A model generated the notes under the pieces. It had not been told where the DNA came from. It saw only the letters and a list, made by a program, of their open reading frames with translations, and searched no databases. A stretch of 32,294 bases of DNA from Clostridia bacterium (lineage in GTDB: Bacteria > Bacillota > Clostridia > Lachnospirales > Lachnospiraceae), in NCBI GenBank assembly GCA_026000755.1, contig BNZC01000016.1:1-32294 (forward strand), given 5' to 3'. Every line of letters starts with the position of its first letter. Positions within the stretch are counted from its first letter, which is position 1. A program made the translations under genes and the position numbers. Shown one piece after another: positions 6,439 to 13,606 of the stretch.

Positions 6439-7449
6439 TTAGAACTTCCCTGCATTCGCCGCTTCCTCTATCGAAACCGCTACTGCCACCGTCATACCAA
6501 CCATTGGGTTGTTTCCGGCACCGATTAAGCCCATCATTTCCACATGGGCGGGTACGGAAGAAGAACCTGCAAACTGTGCATCCGAGTGCATACGACCCAT
6601 CGTATCGGTCATACCGTAGGATGCGGGACCTGCCGCCATATTATCGGGGTGGAGGGTACGTCCCGTGCCGCCGCCTGATGCTACAGAGAAATACTTTTTG
6701 CCAAGGTCGTTGCATTCTTTCTTATATGTACCTGCTACCGGGTGCTGAAAACGAGTGGGGTTAGTGGAGTTACCCGTAATGGATACGTCAACGCCCTCTT
6801 TGTGCATAATGGCAACACCTTCTGTTACGTCGTTTGCACCGTAGCAATTTACCTTTGCACGCAGTCCCTCGGAGTATGCCTTACGGAACACTTCTTTGAC
6901 TTCGCCCCCATGGTAATCCATCTCGGTTTCTACATAGGTAAAACCATTGATACGGGAAATTACTTGTGCTGCATCTTTGCCAAGACCGTTTAAGATAACA
7001 CGAAGAGGTTTTTGGCGTACTTTATTTGCTTTCTCGGCAATACCAATCGCACCCTCCGCCGCCGCAAAGGATTCATGTCCTGCCAAAAAGCAGAAACAGT
7101 CAGTCGCTTCTTCCAGTAACATCTTGCCTAGATTTCCGTGACCTAAACCCACCTTACGCTGATCTGCAACAGAACCGGGGATACAAAAAGACTGTAAGCC
7201 CTCTCCGATTGCTTCGGCTGCTGCTGCTGCCTTTTTTGTGCCTTTTTTGATTGCGATGGCGGCTCCTACCACGTATGCCCAAGCGGCATTCTCAAAACAG
7301 ATGGGCTGAATTGCCTTCACCTGATCGTATACGTTTAAGCCGGCATCTTTTGTGATTTTCTCCGCTTCTTCAATAGAAGCAATGCCGTAGCTGTTTAATA
7401 CAGAATTAATCTTATCAATTCTTCTTTCATATGATTCAAACAATGCCAT
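6439..7449 (-). CDS. GGGtGRT protein (conserved, unknown function)
   Basis: 336-residue soluble protein of the family named after its motif, here SGGGTGRTLHPDN at about residues 256-268. Other glycine-rich conserved blocks are PGSVADQRKVGLGHGNLGKM and VILNGLGKDAAQVISRINGF, which suggest a nucleotide- or phosphate-binding fold; that is inference. It ends with MVGMTVAVAVSIEEA. The start ATG 7449 follows AAGGGGGG at about 10 nt. It lies 15 bp downstream of the NifU-like gene and is clearly co-transcribed with it. In my recollection the two families commonly occur together in anaerobic Firmicutes, but no activity is assigned to this protein. Confidence 0.88.
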   Translation of the reverse strand: MALFESYERRIDKINSVLNSYGIASIEEAEKITKDAGLNVYDQVKAIQPICFENAAWAYVVGAAIAIKKGTKKAAAAAEAIGEGLQSFCIPGSVADQRKVGLGHGNLGKMLLEEATDCFCFLAGHESFAAAEGAIGIAEKANKVRQKPLRVILNGLGKDAAQVISRINGFTYVETEMDYHGGEVKEVFRKAYSEGLRAKVNCYGANDVTEGVAIMHKEGVDVSITGNSTNPTRFQHPVAGTYKKECNDLGKKYFSVASGGGTGRTLHPDNMAAGPASYGMTDTMGRMHSDAQFAGSSSVPAHVEMMGLIGAGNNPMVGMTVAVAVSIEEAANAGKF

Positions 7450-7464
7450 TTTTTTCTGCCCCCC

Positions 7465-8157
7465 TTATTCTGCTCTCGGATCAATAATCTTTGCAGCTTC
7501 CGCCACACGGCCGTACTGTCCTTTTGCCTTTTCCCATGCGGTATTGGGGTCGTCCCCTTTTTTGATGAAATCCGTCATTTTTCCAAGGCTTACAAACTGA
7601 TAACCGATGATATTGTCTTCTGCATCAAGGGCGATTCCGGTCACATAACCCTCCGCCATCTCAAGGTATCTGGGACCTTTCTTTACGGTTCCATACATGG
7701 TTCCAACCTGTGAACGTAAGCCTTTGCCCAAATCTTCAAGACCGGCTCCCACAGGAAGTCCATCCTCTGAAAATGCACTCTGGGTACGTCCGTAAATAAT
7801 CTGCAAAGCAAGTTCTCTCATGGCTGTGTTGATTGCATCACAGACCAAATCCGTATTCATTGCTTCCAGTAAAGTTCTGCCGGGGAGAATCTCCGCCGCC
7901 ATAGCCGCCGAATGGGTCATGCCCGAGCAGCCGATGGTTTCAATCAAAGCCTCCTGAATAATGCCTTCTTTCACATTCAAGGTAAGCTTACAGGCACCCT
8001 GCTGTGGTGCACACCAACCAACGCCGTGAGTTAGTCCGTTGATGTCGGTTACTTCCTTTACCTTTGTCCACTTTCCCTCTTGGGGAATGGGGGCGGCTCC
8101 ATGGGACACACCCTGGGCAACCGGACACATTGTTTCAACTTCGTGTGAATAAATCAT
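7465..8157 (-). CDS. NifU/IscU-like iron-sulfur scaffold-type protein
   Basis: 230 residues with a NifU_N/IscU-like core. The stretch IETIGCSGMTHSAAMAAEIL followed by PGRTLLEAM parallels the IscU segment around its second cluster-ligand cysteine (here C77). Other cysteines are C11, C49, C56 and C106, but the usual third-ligand region is replaced by AFSEDGLPVGAGL. It is therefore not a canonical scaffold and may bind another metal or cluster. The start ATG 8157 has AGGAG 7 nt upstream; the open frame upstream to 8193 has no ribosome site. It is first in an operon with the GGGtGRT gene, which suggests a shared role in metal or Fe-S handling. Confidence 0.8.
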   Translation of the reverse strand: MIYSHEVETMCPVAQGVSHGAAPIPQEGKWTKVKEVTDINGLTHGVGWCAPQQGACKLTLNVKEGIIQEALIETIGCSGMTHSAAMAAEILPGRTLLEAMNTDLVCDAINTAMRELALQIIYGRTQSAFSEDGLPVGAGLEDLGKGLRSQVGTMYGTVKKGPRYLEMAEGYVTGIALDAEDNIIGYQFVSLGKMTDFIKKGDDPNTAWEKAKGQYGRVAEAAKIIDPRAE

Positions 8158-8347
8158 GTAAAAACTCCTTTCATGGGTTGTTTTTATCGGCACGTTGTAA
8201 TGCCGTAACCTGCAAATAATGCAGGTATTTTACCTATATAAATCATAACCGATTCGACAGTTTCTGTCAAGACAAAAACAAGGGGATTGCGGTTGTTTTT
8301 GGAAGAAAAAATTGCTGTTTGATGAAAGCGATAGAAGCAACCGTCAT

Positions 8348-8435
8348 GGACTGGTTTGTAATTTTTTGTTCCGTTCCTCCGCAAGTCAGGGTCTGCCCCA
8401 GCGAAGCGAGGGTGCAAAAAATTACAAGCCAGTCC
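8348..8435. repeat. 21-bp inverted repeat hairpin in a 359-bp gap
   Basis: GGACTGGTTTGTAATTTTTTG (8348-8368, 21 nt) pairs with 8415-8435 with one mismatch, around a 46-nt centre containing GCGAAGCGAGGG. The stem ends in T6/A6 and could terminate in either direction, or it is an interspersed palindrome. The gap 8158-8516 also holds the lipoprotein terminator; I see no gene and no clear promoter for the NifU-like operon in it. Confidence 0.7.
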
Positions 8436-8461
8436 GTAACTGCGTTATCTAACCTATCAAC

Positions 8462-8500
8462 AAAAAACCCGCCTCTCCTAAAAAATAAGATAGACGGGCT
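8462..8500 (-). terminator. Intrinsic terminator of the lipoprotein gene
   Basis: On the minus strand CCCGTCT pairs with AGGCGGG (8492-8498 / 8468-8474, one T-G pair) and is followed by TTTTTTG (8462-8467). It lies 17 bp beyond the lipoprotein stop codon at 8517. Confidence 0.75.
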
Positions 8501-8516
8501 TTCCTGTCATAAATTT

Positions 8517-8975
8517 TTACTTATACTCCGTTTGGTAAATTACTGTACCATCATGATTCAAATACACGACTTGTACGCTTCCATTCTCTACGCCGAGAGT
8601 CTTTAAGTTGGCGGCAATGCCCTCAAATGAAGCAGCAGCAGCTTCCGATGCTGTTTCAAGGCTTGCTTTGGCGGCCGCAACGTCACCCACATCCTGTGTG
8701 TAAGTGTACTTGTACACAAGGATATCACCATTTACAAGAATTTCAATGTCCATGGTATCGCCGAAAGCTGACTTTAAGTCCGCAATCTGCGATTGTGCTT
8801 CCTCTGCAACTTGCTCTAACTTTGGATTGTTCGTCACTGGCGAAGTGGCATTGTTGGGATCCTCCACAACAGTCAAGTCTTTCCCACTGTCTGCTTTCTT
8901 ACCACAGCCAACTACTACTACAGAAAGCAACAGGACTGCAAACAACAGGGTAATGATCTTGCTCATTTTCTTCAT
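8517..8975 (-). CDS. Small secreted lipoprotein, DUF4854-like
   Basis: 152 residues with a lipoprotein signal peptide (MKKMSKII then a hydrophobic stretch) and a lipobox ending VVGC, so C24 is the predicted lipidated residue. A D/S/N-rich linker follows and then a compact domain with IEILVNGDILVYKYTYTQDV near residue 75. That segment and the length recall DUF4854 lipoproteins of Clostridia; this is a memory-based resemblance. Start ATG 8975 has AAGGAG upstream. It is monocistronic, with its own promoter (9024-9052) and terminator. Function unknown; likely anchored to the outer face of the membrane. Confidence 0.8.
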   Translation of the reverse strand: MKKMSKIITLLFAVLLLSVVVVGCGKKADSGKDLTVVEDPNNATSPVTNNPKLEQVAEEAQSQIADLKSAFGDTMDIEILVNGDILVYKYTYTQDVGDVAAAKASLETASEAAAASFEGIAANLKTLGVENGSVQVVYLNHDGTVIYQTEYK

Positions 8976-9023
8976 ACTCTTCTCCTTTTGATTTATAAAA
9001 TGGTTTTGATGTAATACTTACTA

Positions 9024-9052
9024 ATGATATACTATTTTTCCTTTATTGTCAA
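9024..9052 (-). promoter_or_regulatory. Promoter of the lipoprotein gene
   Basis: Minus strand TTGACA (9047-9052), 17-bp spacer, TATCAT (9024-9029), about 50 bp upstream of the start codon. It overlaps the 3' end of the possible small ORF at 9049-9162. Confidence 0.8.
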
Positions 9053-9162
9053 TGTTTTTTTGGATTTTCACTACAGCAATGCCAAAACACTTGCCAAACC
9101 CTCCAATTACGTCCATAATCGGCATAGGCAATAATATCCTGTGTGTATGTTTTTTCTGACAT
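9049..9162 (-). CDS. Possible 37-codon ORF downstream of the amidohydrolase
   Basis: An ATG at 9162, 11 bp past the amidohydrolase stop, opens a frame beginning MSEKTYTQDIIAYADYG and ending CCSENPKKH. A weak GAAAGAG site precedes it. The peptide is rich in W, Y and C. It could be a coupled small gene, a fragment of a lost gene, or chance. I do not recognise it. Confidence 0.25.
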   Translation of the reverse strand: MSEKTYTQDIIAYADYGRNWRVWQVFWHCCSENPKKH

Positions 9163-9173
9163 CACATACTCTT

Positions 9174-10460
9174 TCACTTCATTCTTTTCACAATCTCATT
9201 CGCCTTCCGATAAATCTCCGCCGGGTCCAGATTTGTGAAAAAACGATTTTCTTCATATAAGATCTTTCCATTTACCATGGTCAGCTTCACATTCTGCTTA
9301 CTTCCACTGTAAACAAGGTTTTTGGTGATATGATTGATGGGTTGCATATTGGGTTGATTAAGATCAATGAGAATCAAATCCGCCAGTTTACCAATTTCCA
9401 GACAATCCGCCTCCCCTAAGCCCATAGCCTTTGCACCGCCTGCTGTCGCCATATATAACACTTGTTCTCCATCTACTACCGCAGCATCCATGTCCTTTAA
9501 TTTCGCAAGAGAGGAAACCAAAAACATCTCCTTCCACATATCAAGGCAGTTATTGCTTGCGGGACCGTCTGTTCCAATGGCAATATTTACTCCCGCTTTC
9601 AACATTTTTTTGATCGGAGCAATCCCACTCGCCAGCTTTGCGTTGGAACCGGGGTTTGTCACAGCGCTTAGACCCTTGTGTGCAAAAATATTAATATCGG
9701 TATCATTAAACCAAACGCAATGATACCCCCCCCCTCCATAGTCATACATACCCAGACGATCCAGAAACTGCGTGGGACTTAGACCATAGCGTTTCTTGCA
9801 ATCCTCAACCTCTTGCTTGGTTTCTGAATTATGTACATACAGGGGGGCTTTGTATTTCTGCACCAAAGAGGCAACACCTTCCATCAATTCCTTACTTGTG
9901 GTATATTCTGCATGAAAGCCTAAGAAATAACTGCTTAATTCGTGATATTCATTGAATTTCAGGTATTTTTCTTCCAGTTCTGCTATGCTGCCACCAAAAT
10001 TATTCAGACCGCTGGTCTGCACCAAACGAAAACCCATATCCACACAGGCTTTTGCCACTTCTTCTTGAAAGAAATACATATCAAACTGGGTGGTAATGCC
10101 GCTCGTCAAATATTCCAGATTGGCAAGTGCCGTCAGCCAGTATAAATCTTCCGGCACCAGTTGAGCCTCCTTTGGGAAAATCTGCTGAAACAGCCACTCC
10201 TGCAAAGGCAAATCATCTGCCAAAGAACGCAGGAATGTCATACCGGAATGGGTGTGTGCATTCTTAAAGCCCGGCATCAGCAAGTTACCCTTAGCATCTA
10301 TCTCCCGATCCCATGTGGTTTCCTCTCTTACCTTACGCTCCGGTGATTTACCAAGATAGGAAATGCGGTTGCCCTGTACCCACAATTCACCCTCTTCTAT
10401 CTCAAAACGCTGATTGGGCTTGGTGCGTAGTATTTTTGCATTGTAAAAGCGTGTATTCAT
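9174..10460 (-). CDS. Amidohydrolase, MTA/SAH deaminase (MtaD/SsnA) type
   Basis: 428-residue metal-dependent amidohydrolase of the ATZ/TRZ-like superfamily that includes MtaD and SsnA. The N-terminal beta-sandwich precedes the HxH metal site in KNAHTHSGM (H69, H71). Further metal or base residues lie in GFHAEYTT, VHNSETKQE and the catalytic-Asp block GTDGPASNN. Members remove the amino group of aminopurine nucleosides such as 5'-methylthioadenosine or S-adenosylhomocysteine, or of guanine-like bases. The neighbouring purine nucleoside phosphorylase favours a nucleoside substrate. The second ATG (10460) is chosen because GGAGA lies 8-9 nt before it and too close to the first at 10466. The run GGGGYH contains a G9 tract. 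Confidence 0.8.
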   Translation of the reverse strand: MNTRFYNAKILRTKPNQRFEIEEGELWVQGNRISYLGKSPERKVREETTWDREIDAKGNLLMPGFKNAHTHSGMTFLRSLADDLPLQEWLFQQIFPKEAQLVPEDLYWLTALANLEYLTSGITTQFDMYFFQEEVAKACVDMGFRLVQTSGLNNFGGSIAELEEKYLKFNEYHELSSYFLGFHAEYTTSKELMEGVASLVQKYKAPLYVHNSETKQEVEDCKKRYGLSPTQFLDRLGMYDYGGGGYHCVWFNDTDINIFAHKGLSAVTNPGSNAKLASGIAPIKKMLKAGVNIAIGTDGPASNNCLDMWKEMFLVSSLAKLKDMDAAVVDGEQVLYMATAGGAKAMGLGEADCLEIGKLADLILIDLNQPNMQPINHITKNLVYSGSKQNVKLTMVNGKILYEENRFFTNLDPAEIYRKANEIVKRMK

Positions 10461-10486
10461 TCTCATTTTCTCCGTTTCTCATAAGG

Positions 10487-10560
10487 GCGTTATAGTTATT
10501 CCTGAAGAAACTATTCCGCAAGGTGTTTTGCAAAATGTATACATAATTATTATTGTTCAG
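10487..10560 (+). repeat. Decayed member of the GTTACTATTC repeat family
   Basis: The stretch from GTTATAGTTATTC through ACTATTCCGCAAGGTGTTTTGCAAAA and ATTATTGTTCAGCAA resembles the ends and flanks of the elements at 1745, 11499 and 22970, but it lacks their central hairpin. It fills most of the 122-bp gap between punA and the amidohydrolase. Confidence 0.5.
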
Positions 10561-10582
10561 CAATTCCCGCCACAGCGTAAGA

Positions 10583-11416
10583 TTACAGACTTTTCTCCAG
10601 ATTCACAATGCACTCCGTCACCAGTTTTTGAAACAGCGGTGCCACCCGCTCCCCGGTTTCCTTCACTTCCTCATGGGTGAGTGGATTTTTCGAAATGCCG
10701 CTTGCCAAATTCGTAACACAGGAAATGCCGCAGACCTTAAGTCCCATATGATTTGCGGCGATGGCCTCACAGGCGGTACTCATGCCCACAACATCCGCCC
10801 CTAAAAGGGCTGCCATTTTAATTTCCTCCGGAGATTCGTAGGCAGGACCTGTAAATTGGAGATAGATCCCCTCTTGTAAGGGGATGTCTAATTTTTTCGC
10901 ACTGTTTGTTATGATGTCCCGTAAATCTTTTCGATAAATCTCGCTCATATCGGGAAAACGTACGCCCAATTCTTCCACATTTGCTCCAATTAATGGGGAT
11001 GGCACAAAACTTGAAATCTGCCCTTTAATCAGCATGAAATCTCCTGCCTGATAGGTGAGATTCACCCCCCCCGATGCATTGGTCAAAAACAAAATCTTTG
11101 CCCCTAACAAACCCATAAGCCGCACGGGCAAGACCACGTCTGTCATGGAGTAGCCCTCATAATAATGCACACGCCCTTGCATGGCGACTATGGGAACACC
11201 ATTTACATAGCCAAACAAAAAACGCCCCTCATGCCCTGTTACCGTTGATATGGGAAATCCTTCAATGTCACGGTAGCTGATACTTTCTTCAATCTGAATC
11301 TGCTCTCCGTAACTGCCCAGACCGGAGCCTAGGATGAGTGCGATTTTCGGGGTAAAATCAGTGCGTAAACGCACATTTTCATAACATTGTTGTAATTTCT
11401 CATAGACTGTACTCAT
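10583..11416 (-). CDS. punA: Purine nucleoside phosphorylase, trimeric class
   Basis: 277 residues, typical for the trimeric PNP class. Seen are the phosphate-binding GSGLG (30-34), GHEGRF (61-66), the ribose/phosphate segment MQGRVHYYEGYSM with H84, NASGGVN, the base-binding Glu in GPAYESPEE (E194) and Asn in SCVTNLASG (N236). That Asn marks enzymes for 6-oxopurine nucleosides (inosine, guanosine) rather than adenosine- or MTA-type substrates. It cleaves nucleoside plus phosphate to free base plus (deoxy)ribose-1-phosphate in the cytosol. Start ATG 11416 follows GGAGGAC. It lies between metY and the deaminase-type amidohydrolase on the same strand, which suggests deamination followed by phosphorolysis. 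Confidence 0.92.
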   Translation of the reverse strand: MSTVYEKLQQCYENVRLRTDFTPKIALILGSGLGSYGEQIQIEESISYRDIEGFPISTVTGHEGRFLFGYVNGVPIVAMQGRVHYYEGYSMTDVVLPVRLMGLLGAKILFLTNASGGVNLTYQAGDFMLIKGQISSFVPSPLIGANVEELGVRFPDMSEIYRKDLRDIITNSAKKLDIPLQEGIYLQFTGPAYESPEEIKMAALLGADVVGMSTACEAIAANHMGLKVCGISCVTNLASGISKNPLTHEEVKETGERVAPLFQKLVTECIVNLEKSL

Positions 11417-11440
11417 TTATTATATGTCCTCCGAACTTTC

Positions 11441-11498
11441 GCTGATTTTTACGAAAGCGTCTGTTCTAAATCCGCTGTCAAATCCTTTGCATTCTCAC
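11441..11498 (-). pseudogene. Ghost C-terminus of a second metY
   Basis: Read on the minus strand this segment encodes ENAKDLTADLEQTLS then TAA, which closely parallels the last residues of MetY (EDAKDLIADLEQALAELV). It lies about 160 bp past the metY stop and has diverged by several substitutions. The transposable copy B sits between the intact gene and the ghost. It is a remnant of a duplicated or replaced metY allele. Confidence 0.75.
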
Positions 11499-11639
11499 GT
11501 TACTATTCACGGTTGAACCGTTCCGAGAGGCGTTTTTCGAAGAAAAACCCGATTAAGTCATGTGCCAAATCGCATTTTTTTGCGATTTGTGTGCATAAAT
11601 GTTACTATTCACAGGAACTGTGAATAGTAACATTCTCAC
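11491..11639. mobile_element. Small non-autonomous element copy B with 8-bp target duplication
   Basis: A 133-bp element (11499-11631) with the same 12-bp terminal inverted repeats, GTTACTATTCAC / GTGAATAGTAAC, as copy A. It is flanked by the perfect 8-bp direct repeat ATTCTCAC (11491-11498 and 11632-11639). It matches copy A along its left 85 bp and right end but lacks an internal segment of about 50 bp that holds the CCGAAC hairpin. Its right end carries a second copy of the terminal sequence, which forms a 12-bp hairpin (11601-11631). It lies in the metY-punA gap. Confidence 0.88.
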
Positions 11640-11656
11640 CGATATTCCGCTGATTT

Positions 11657-12958
11657 TTACACGAGTTCCGCTAATGCCTGCTCTAAATCCGCTATCAAAT
11701 CCTTTGCATCCTCTATCCCCACAGACAGCCTCAGCTGATCCGCATAAACCCCCGCCGCTTCCCACTGGGATTCTTCTAAATTGTGGTGAGTGGAGGAAGC
11801 CGGATGTACAATCATGGATTTGGCATCACCAACATTTACCATATAATCAAAGAGTTTCACCTTATGCAACACCTGCTTTGCTGCTTCAATTCCACCCTTT
11901 ACTCGGATGGACAAAATGGCTCCTGCTCCCTTGGGGAAATATTTTGTCGCCAAGTCATGGTAGGGATTACTTGAAAGGCTTGGATAAAATACGGTATGAA
12001 CGGCAGGATGTCCTTCCAGAAATTCCGCTACCTGTCTTGCATTTTCTACATGGCGATCCATGCGAAGGGATAGGGTTTCTATGCCTTGCAAGAGATAAAA
12101 TGCCGTGGTAGGGCTTAAATGCGCCCCAAAATCCGTCAGATAATGTTGTTTTAATCGAGCAGTAAAGAGACTACTTTTCAGTTGCTCGTCTCCTATTGCC
12201 GTTTTTTGTTCTTCATAAAGTTGCTCCATGTGTGGGAAACGCCCGTTTAACCAGTCAAATTTTCCATTTTCCACCACAAGACCGCCGATTGCCACGCCAT
12301 GTCCCGACAGGTATTTCGTTGCTGAATAGCACACTACGTCTGCACCAAATGCAAAAGGACGCAACAAATAGGGGGTAGCAAAGGTATTATCCACCACAAG
12401 GGGCAGACCATGACGGTGAGCTAAATCAGACAGTCCCTCCAAATCCGCAACCCTTAGATCGGGATTACTGAGGGTTTCCACGAAAATCGCCTTAGTTTTC
12501 TCATTGATCAAGGCTTCATATGCAGACAAATCGTTCGGATTTTCCACAAATCGTCCCACAATACCATGACGGGGCAAAATATTTTGCAAGAGATTGGTGG
12601 TGCCGCCGTACAAGGCTTTCACTGCTATAATCTCATCGCCCACACCGCAAAGATTCAAGAAAGTACCCGAAATACCTGCCATGCCGGATGCCAACGCCAA
12701 GGCCGCCGTTCCCTCTTCTAAAGAAACAAGACGGCGTTCTAAGACGGCATTGGTGGGATTGGCGGAACGGGCATAGGAAAAACCGTCCTCTTCGTGTGCA
12801 AACAGACGCACACAGCGGTCAAAATCTCCCAATTCATATGCCGCTGTCTGGTAAATCGGCACGGTTTTTGCCCGATAATGCTCGGCGGGATTGTAGCCCG
12901 CATGGAGTTGACGGGTGGTAAAACCCAGACTATCATCTTTGTATGCTTCGTAACTCAT
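11657..12958 (-). CDS. metY: O-acetylhomoserine sulfhydrylase (MetY type)
   Basis: 433-residue PLP enzyme of the Cys/Met metabolism family, with the length of MetY. It opens with GFTTRQLHAGYNPAEHYRA and YQTAAYEL. The PLP lysine lies in CYSATKYLSGHG, with VVDNTFATPYLLRP upstream and the C-terminal HPASSTHHNL. It makes homocysteine (or methionine) from O-acetylhomoserine and sulfide (or methanethiol). Start ATG 12958 follows AAGGAGG. It is the last gene of an Fe-S protein-ATPase-permease-metY unit, 15 bp behind the permease, which implies co-regulation of sulfur assimilation with that transporter. A cystathionine gamma-type activity is the main alternative. Confidence 0.9.
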   Translation of the reverse strand: MSYEAYKDDSLGFTTRQLHAGYNPAEHYRAKTVPIYQTAAYELGDFDRCVRLFAHEEDGFSYARSANPTNAVLERRLVSLEEGTAALALASGMAGISGTFLNLCGVGDEIIAVKALYGGTTNLLQNILPRHGIVGRFVENPNDLSAYEALINEKTKAIFVETLSNPDLRVADLEGLSDLAHRHGLPLVVDNTFATPYLLRPFAFGADVVCYSATKYLSGHGVAIGGLVVENGKFDWLNGRFPHMEQLYEEQKTAIGDEQLKSSLFTARLKQHYLTDFGAHLSPTTAFYLLQGIETLSLRMDRHVENARQVAEFLEGHPAVHTVFYPSLSSNPYHDLATKYFPKGAGAILSIRVKGGIEAAKQVLHKVKLFDYMVNVGDAKSMIVHPASSTHHNLEESQWEAAGVYADQLRLSVGIEDAKDLIADLEQALAELV

Positions 12959-12973
12959 CGTGTCCTCCTTTTT

Positions 12974-13606
12974 CTAATTGTTCAAGTAGAACTTTTTCTC
13001 TACCACTCGCTGTACAGCTGTCAAAATCAAGTTAGCAACAATGGCAAGTCCTGCGGAAAGCAACACACCCCACCATATCTTTACATAATTTAGGGTCCGC
13101 AGTCCGTCTAGGAGTATCGTACCCAGTCCTCCGGCATTGATGGTTGCCGCAATGGTGGCAATGCCAACGGTTGAAATCAAGGCTAAGCGAATGCCTGCTA
13201 AAATTGCCGGAAATGCCAAGGGCAGCTGAATGCGGACTAAGACCTGAAAACGCTTCATGCCCATACCGGTTGCCGCCTCTACCACGGCAGGATTTACGCC
13301 GTCAAATCCTGCAAAGAAGTTACGCATGAGCAAGAATTGATTATACAAAACCAATACCACAATGGCGGTTCGCTCTCCGATTCCCATAATGGGAATTAAA
13401 ATCGCAAAGAGGGCAAGGCTTGGTATGGAATAGACTGCACCTAACAGGTGAATCAGCGTGTGAGCCGCAGATTTGTGCTGCAAAAACAAGAGGGTTAAAA
13501 GCGTCGCTAATAATATGGAAAACAGCAAAGTTATGCCTACTATATGTAAATGCTGAAGTAAGGGACCCGTCAGCTTATGGTTGTATTTTTCCCAATAGGT
13601 AATCAT
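12974..13606 (-). CDS. OpuC-type ABC permease subunit (second)
   Basis: 210-residue inner-membrane permease with several predicted membrane segments and the ABC-importer EAA loop (VVEAATGMGMKRFQVLVRI...LAFPAILAGI). This is the OpuCB/OpuCD family that imports glycine betaine, carnitine, choline and related compounds. Its ATG overlaps the ATPase stop codon by one base (TAATG), so the two are translationally coupled. The partner permease is at 17003-17644. Which of the two corresponds to OpuCB and which to OpuCD cannot be decided here. Confidence 0.87.
   Translation of the reverse strand: MITYWEKYNHKLTGPLLQHLHIVGITLLFSILLATLLTLLFLQHKSAAHTLIHLLGAVYSIPSLALFAILIPIMGIGERTAIVVLVLYNQFLLMRNFFAGFDGVNPAVVEAATGMGMKRFQVLVRIQLPLAFPAILAGIRLALISTVGIATIAATINAGGLGTILLDGLRTLNYVKIWWGVLLSAGLAIVANLILTAVQRVVEKKFYLNN

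Noticed and set aside
11599..12111. Long plus-strand ORF opposite metY
   Set aside because: It is the antisense shadow of a well-recognised PLP enzyme and begins inside element B.
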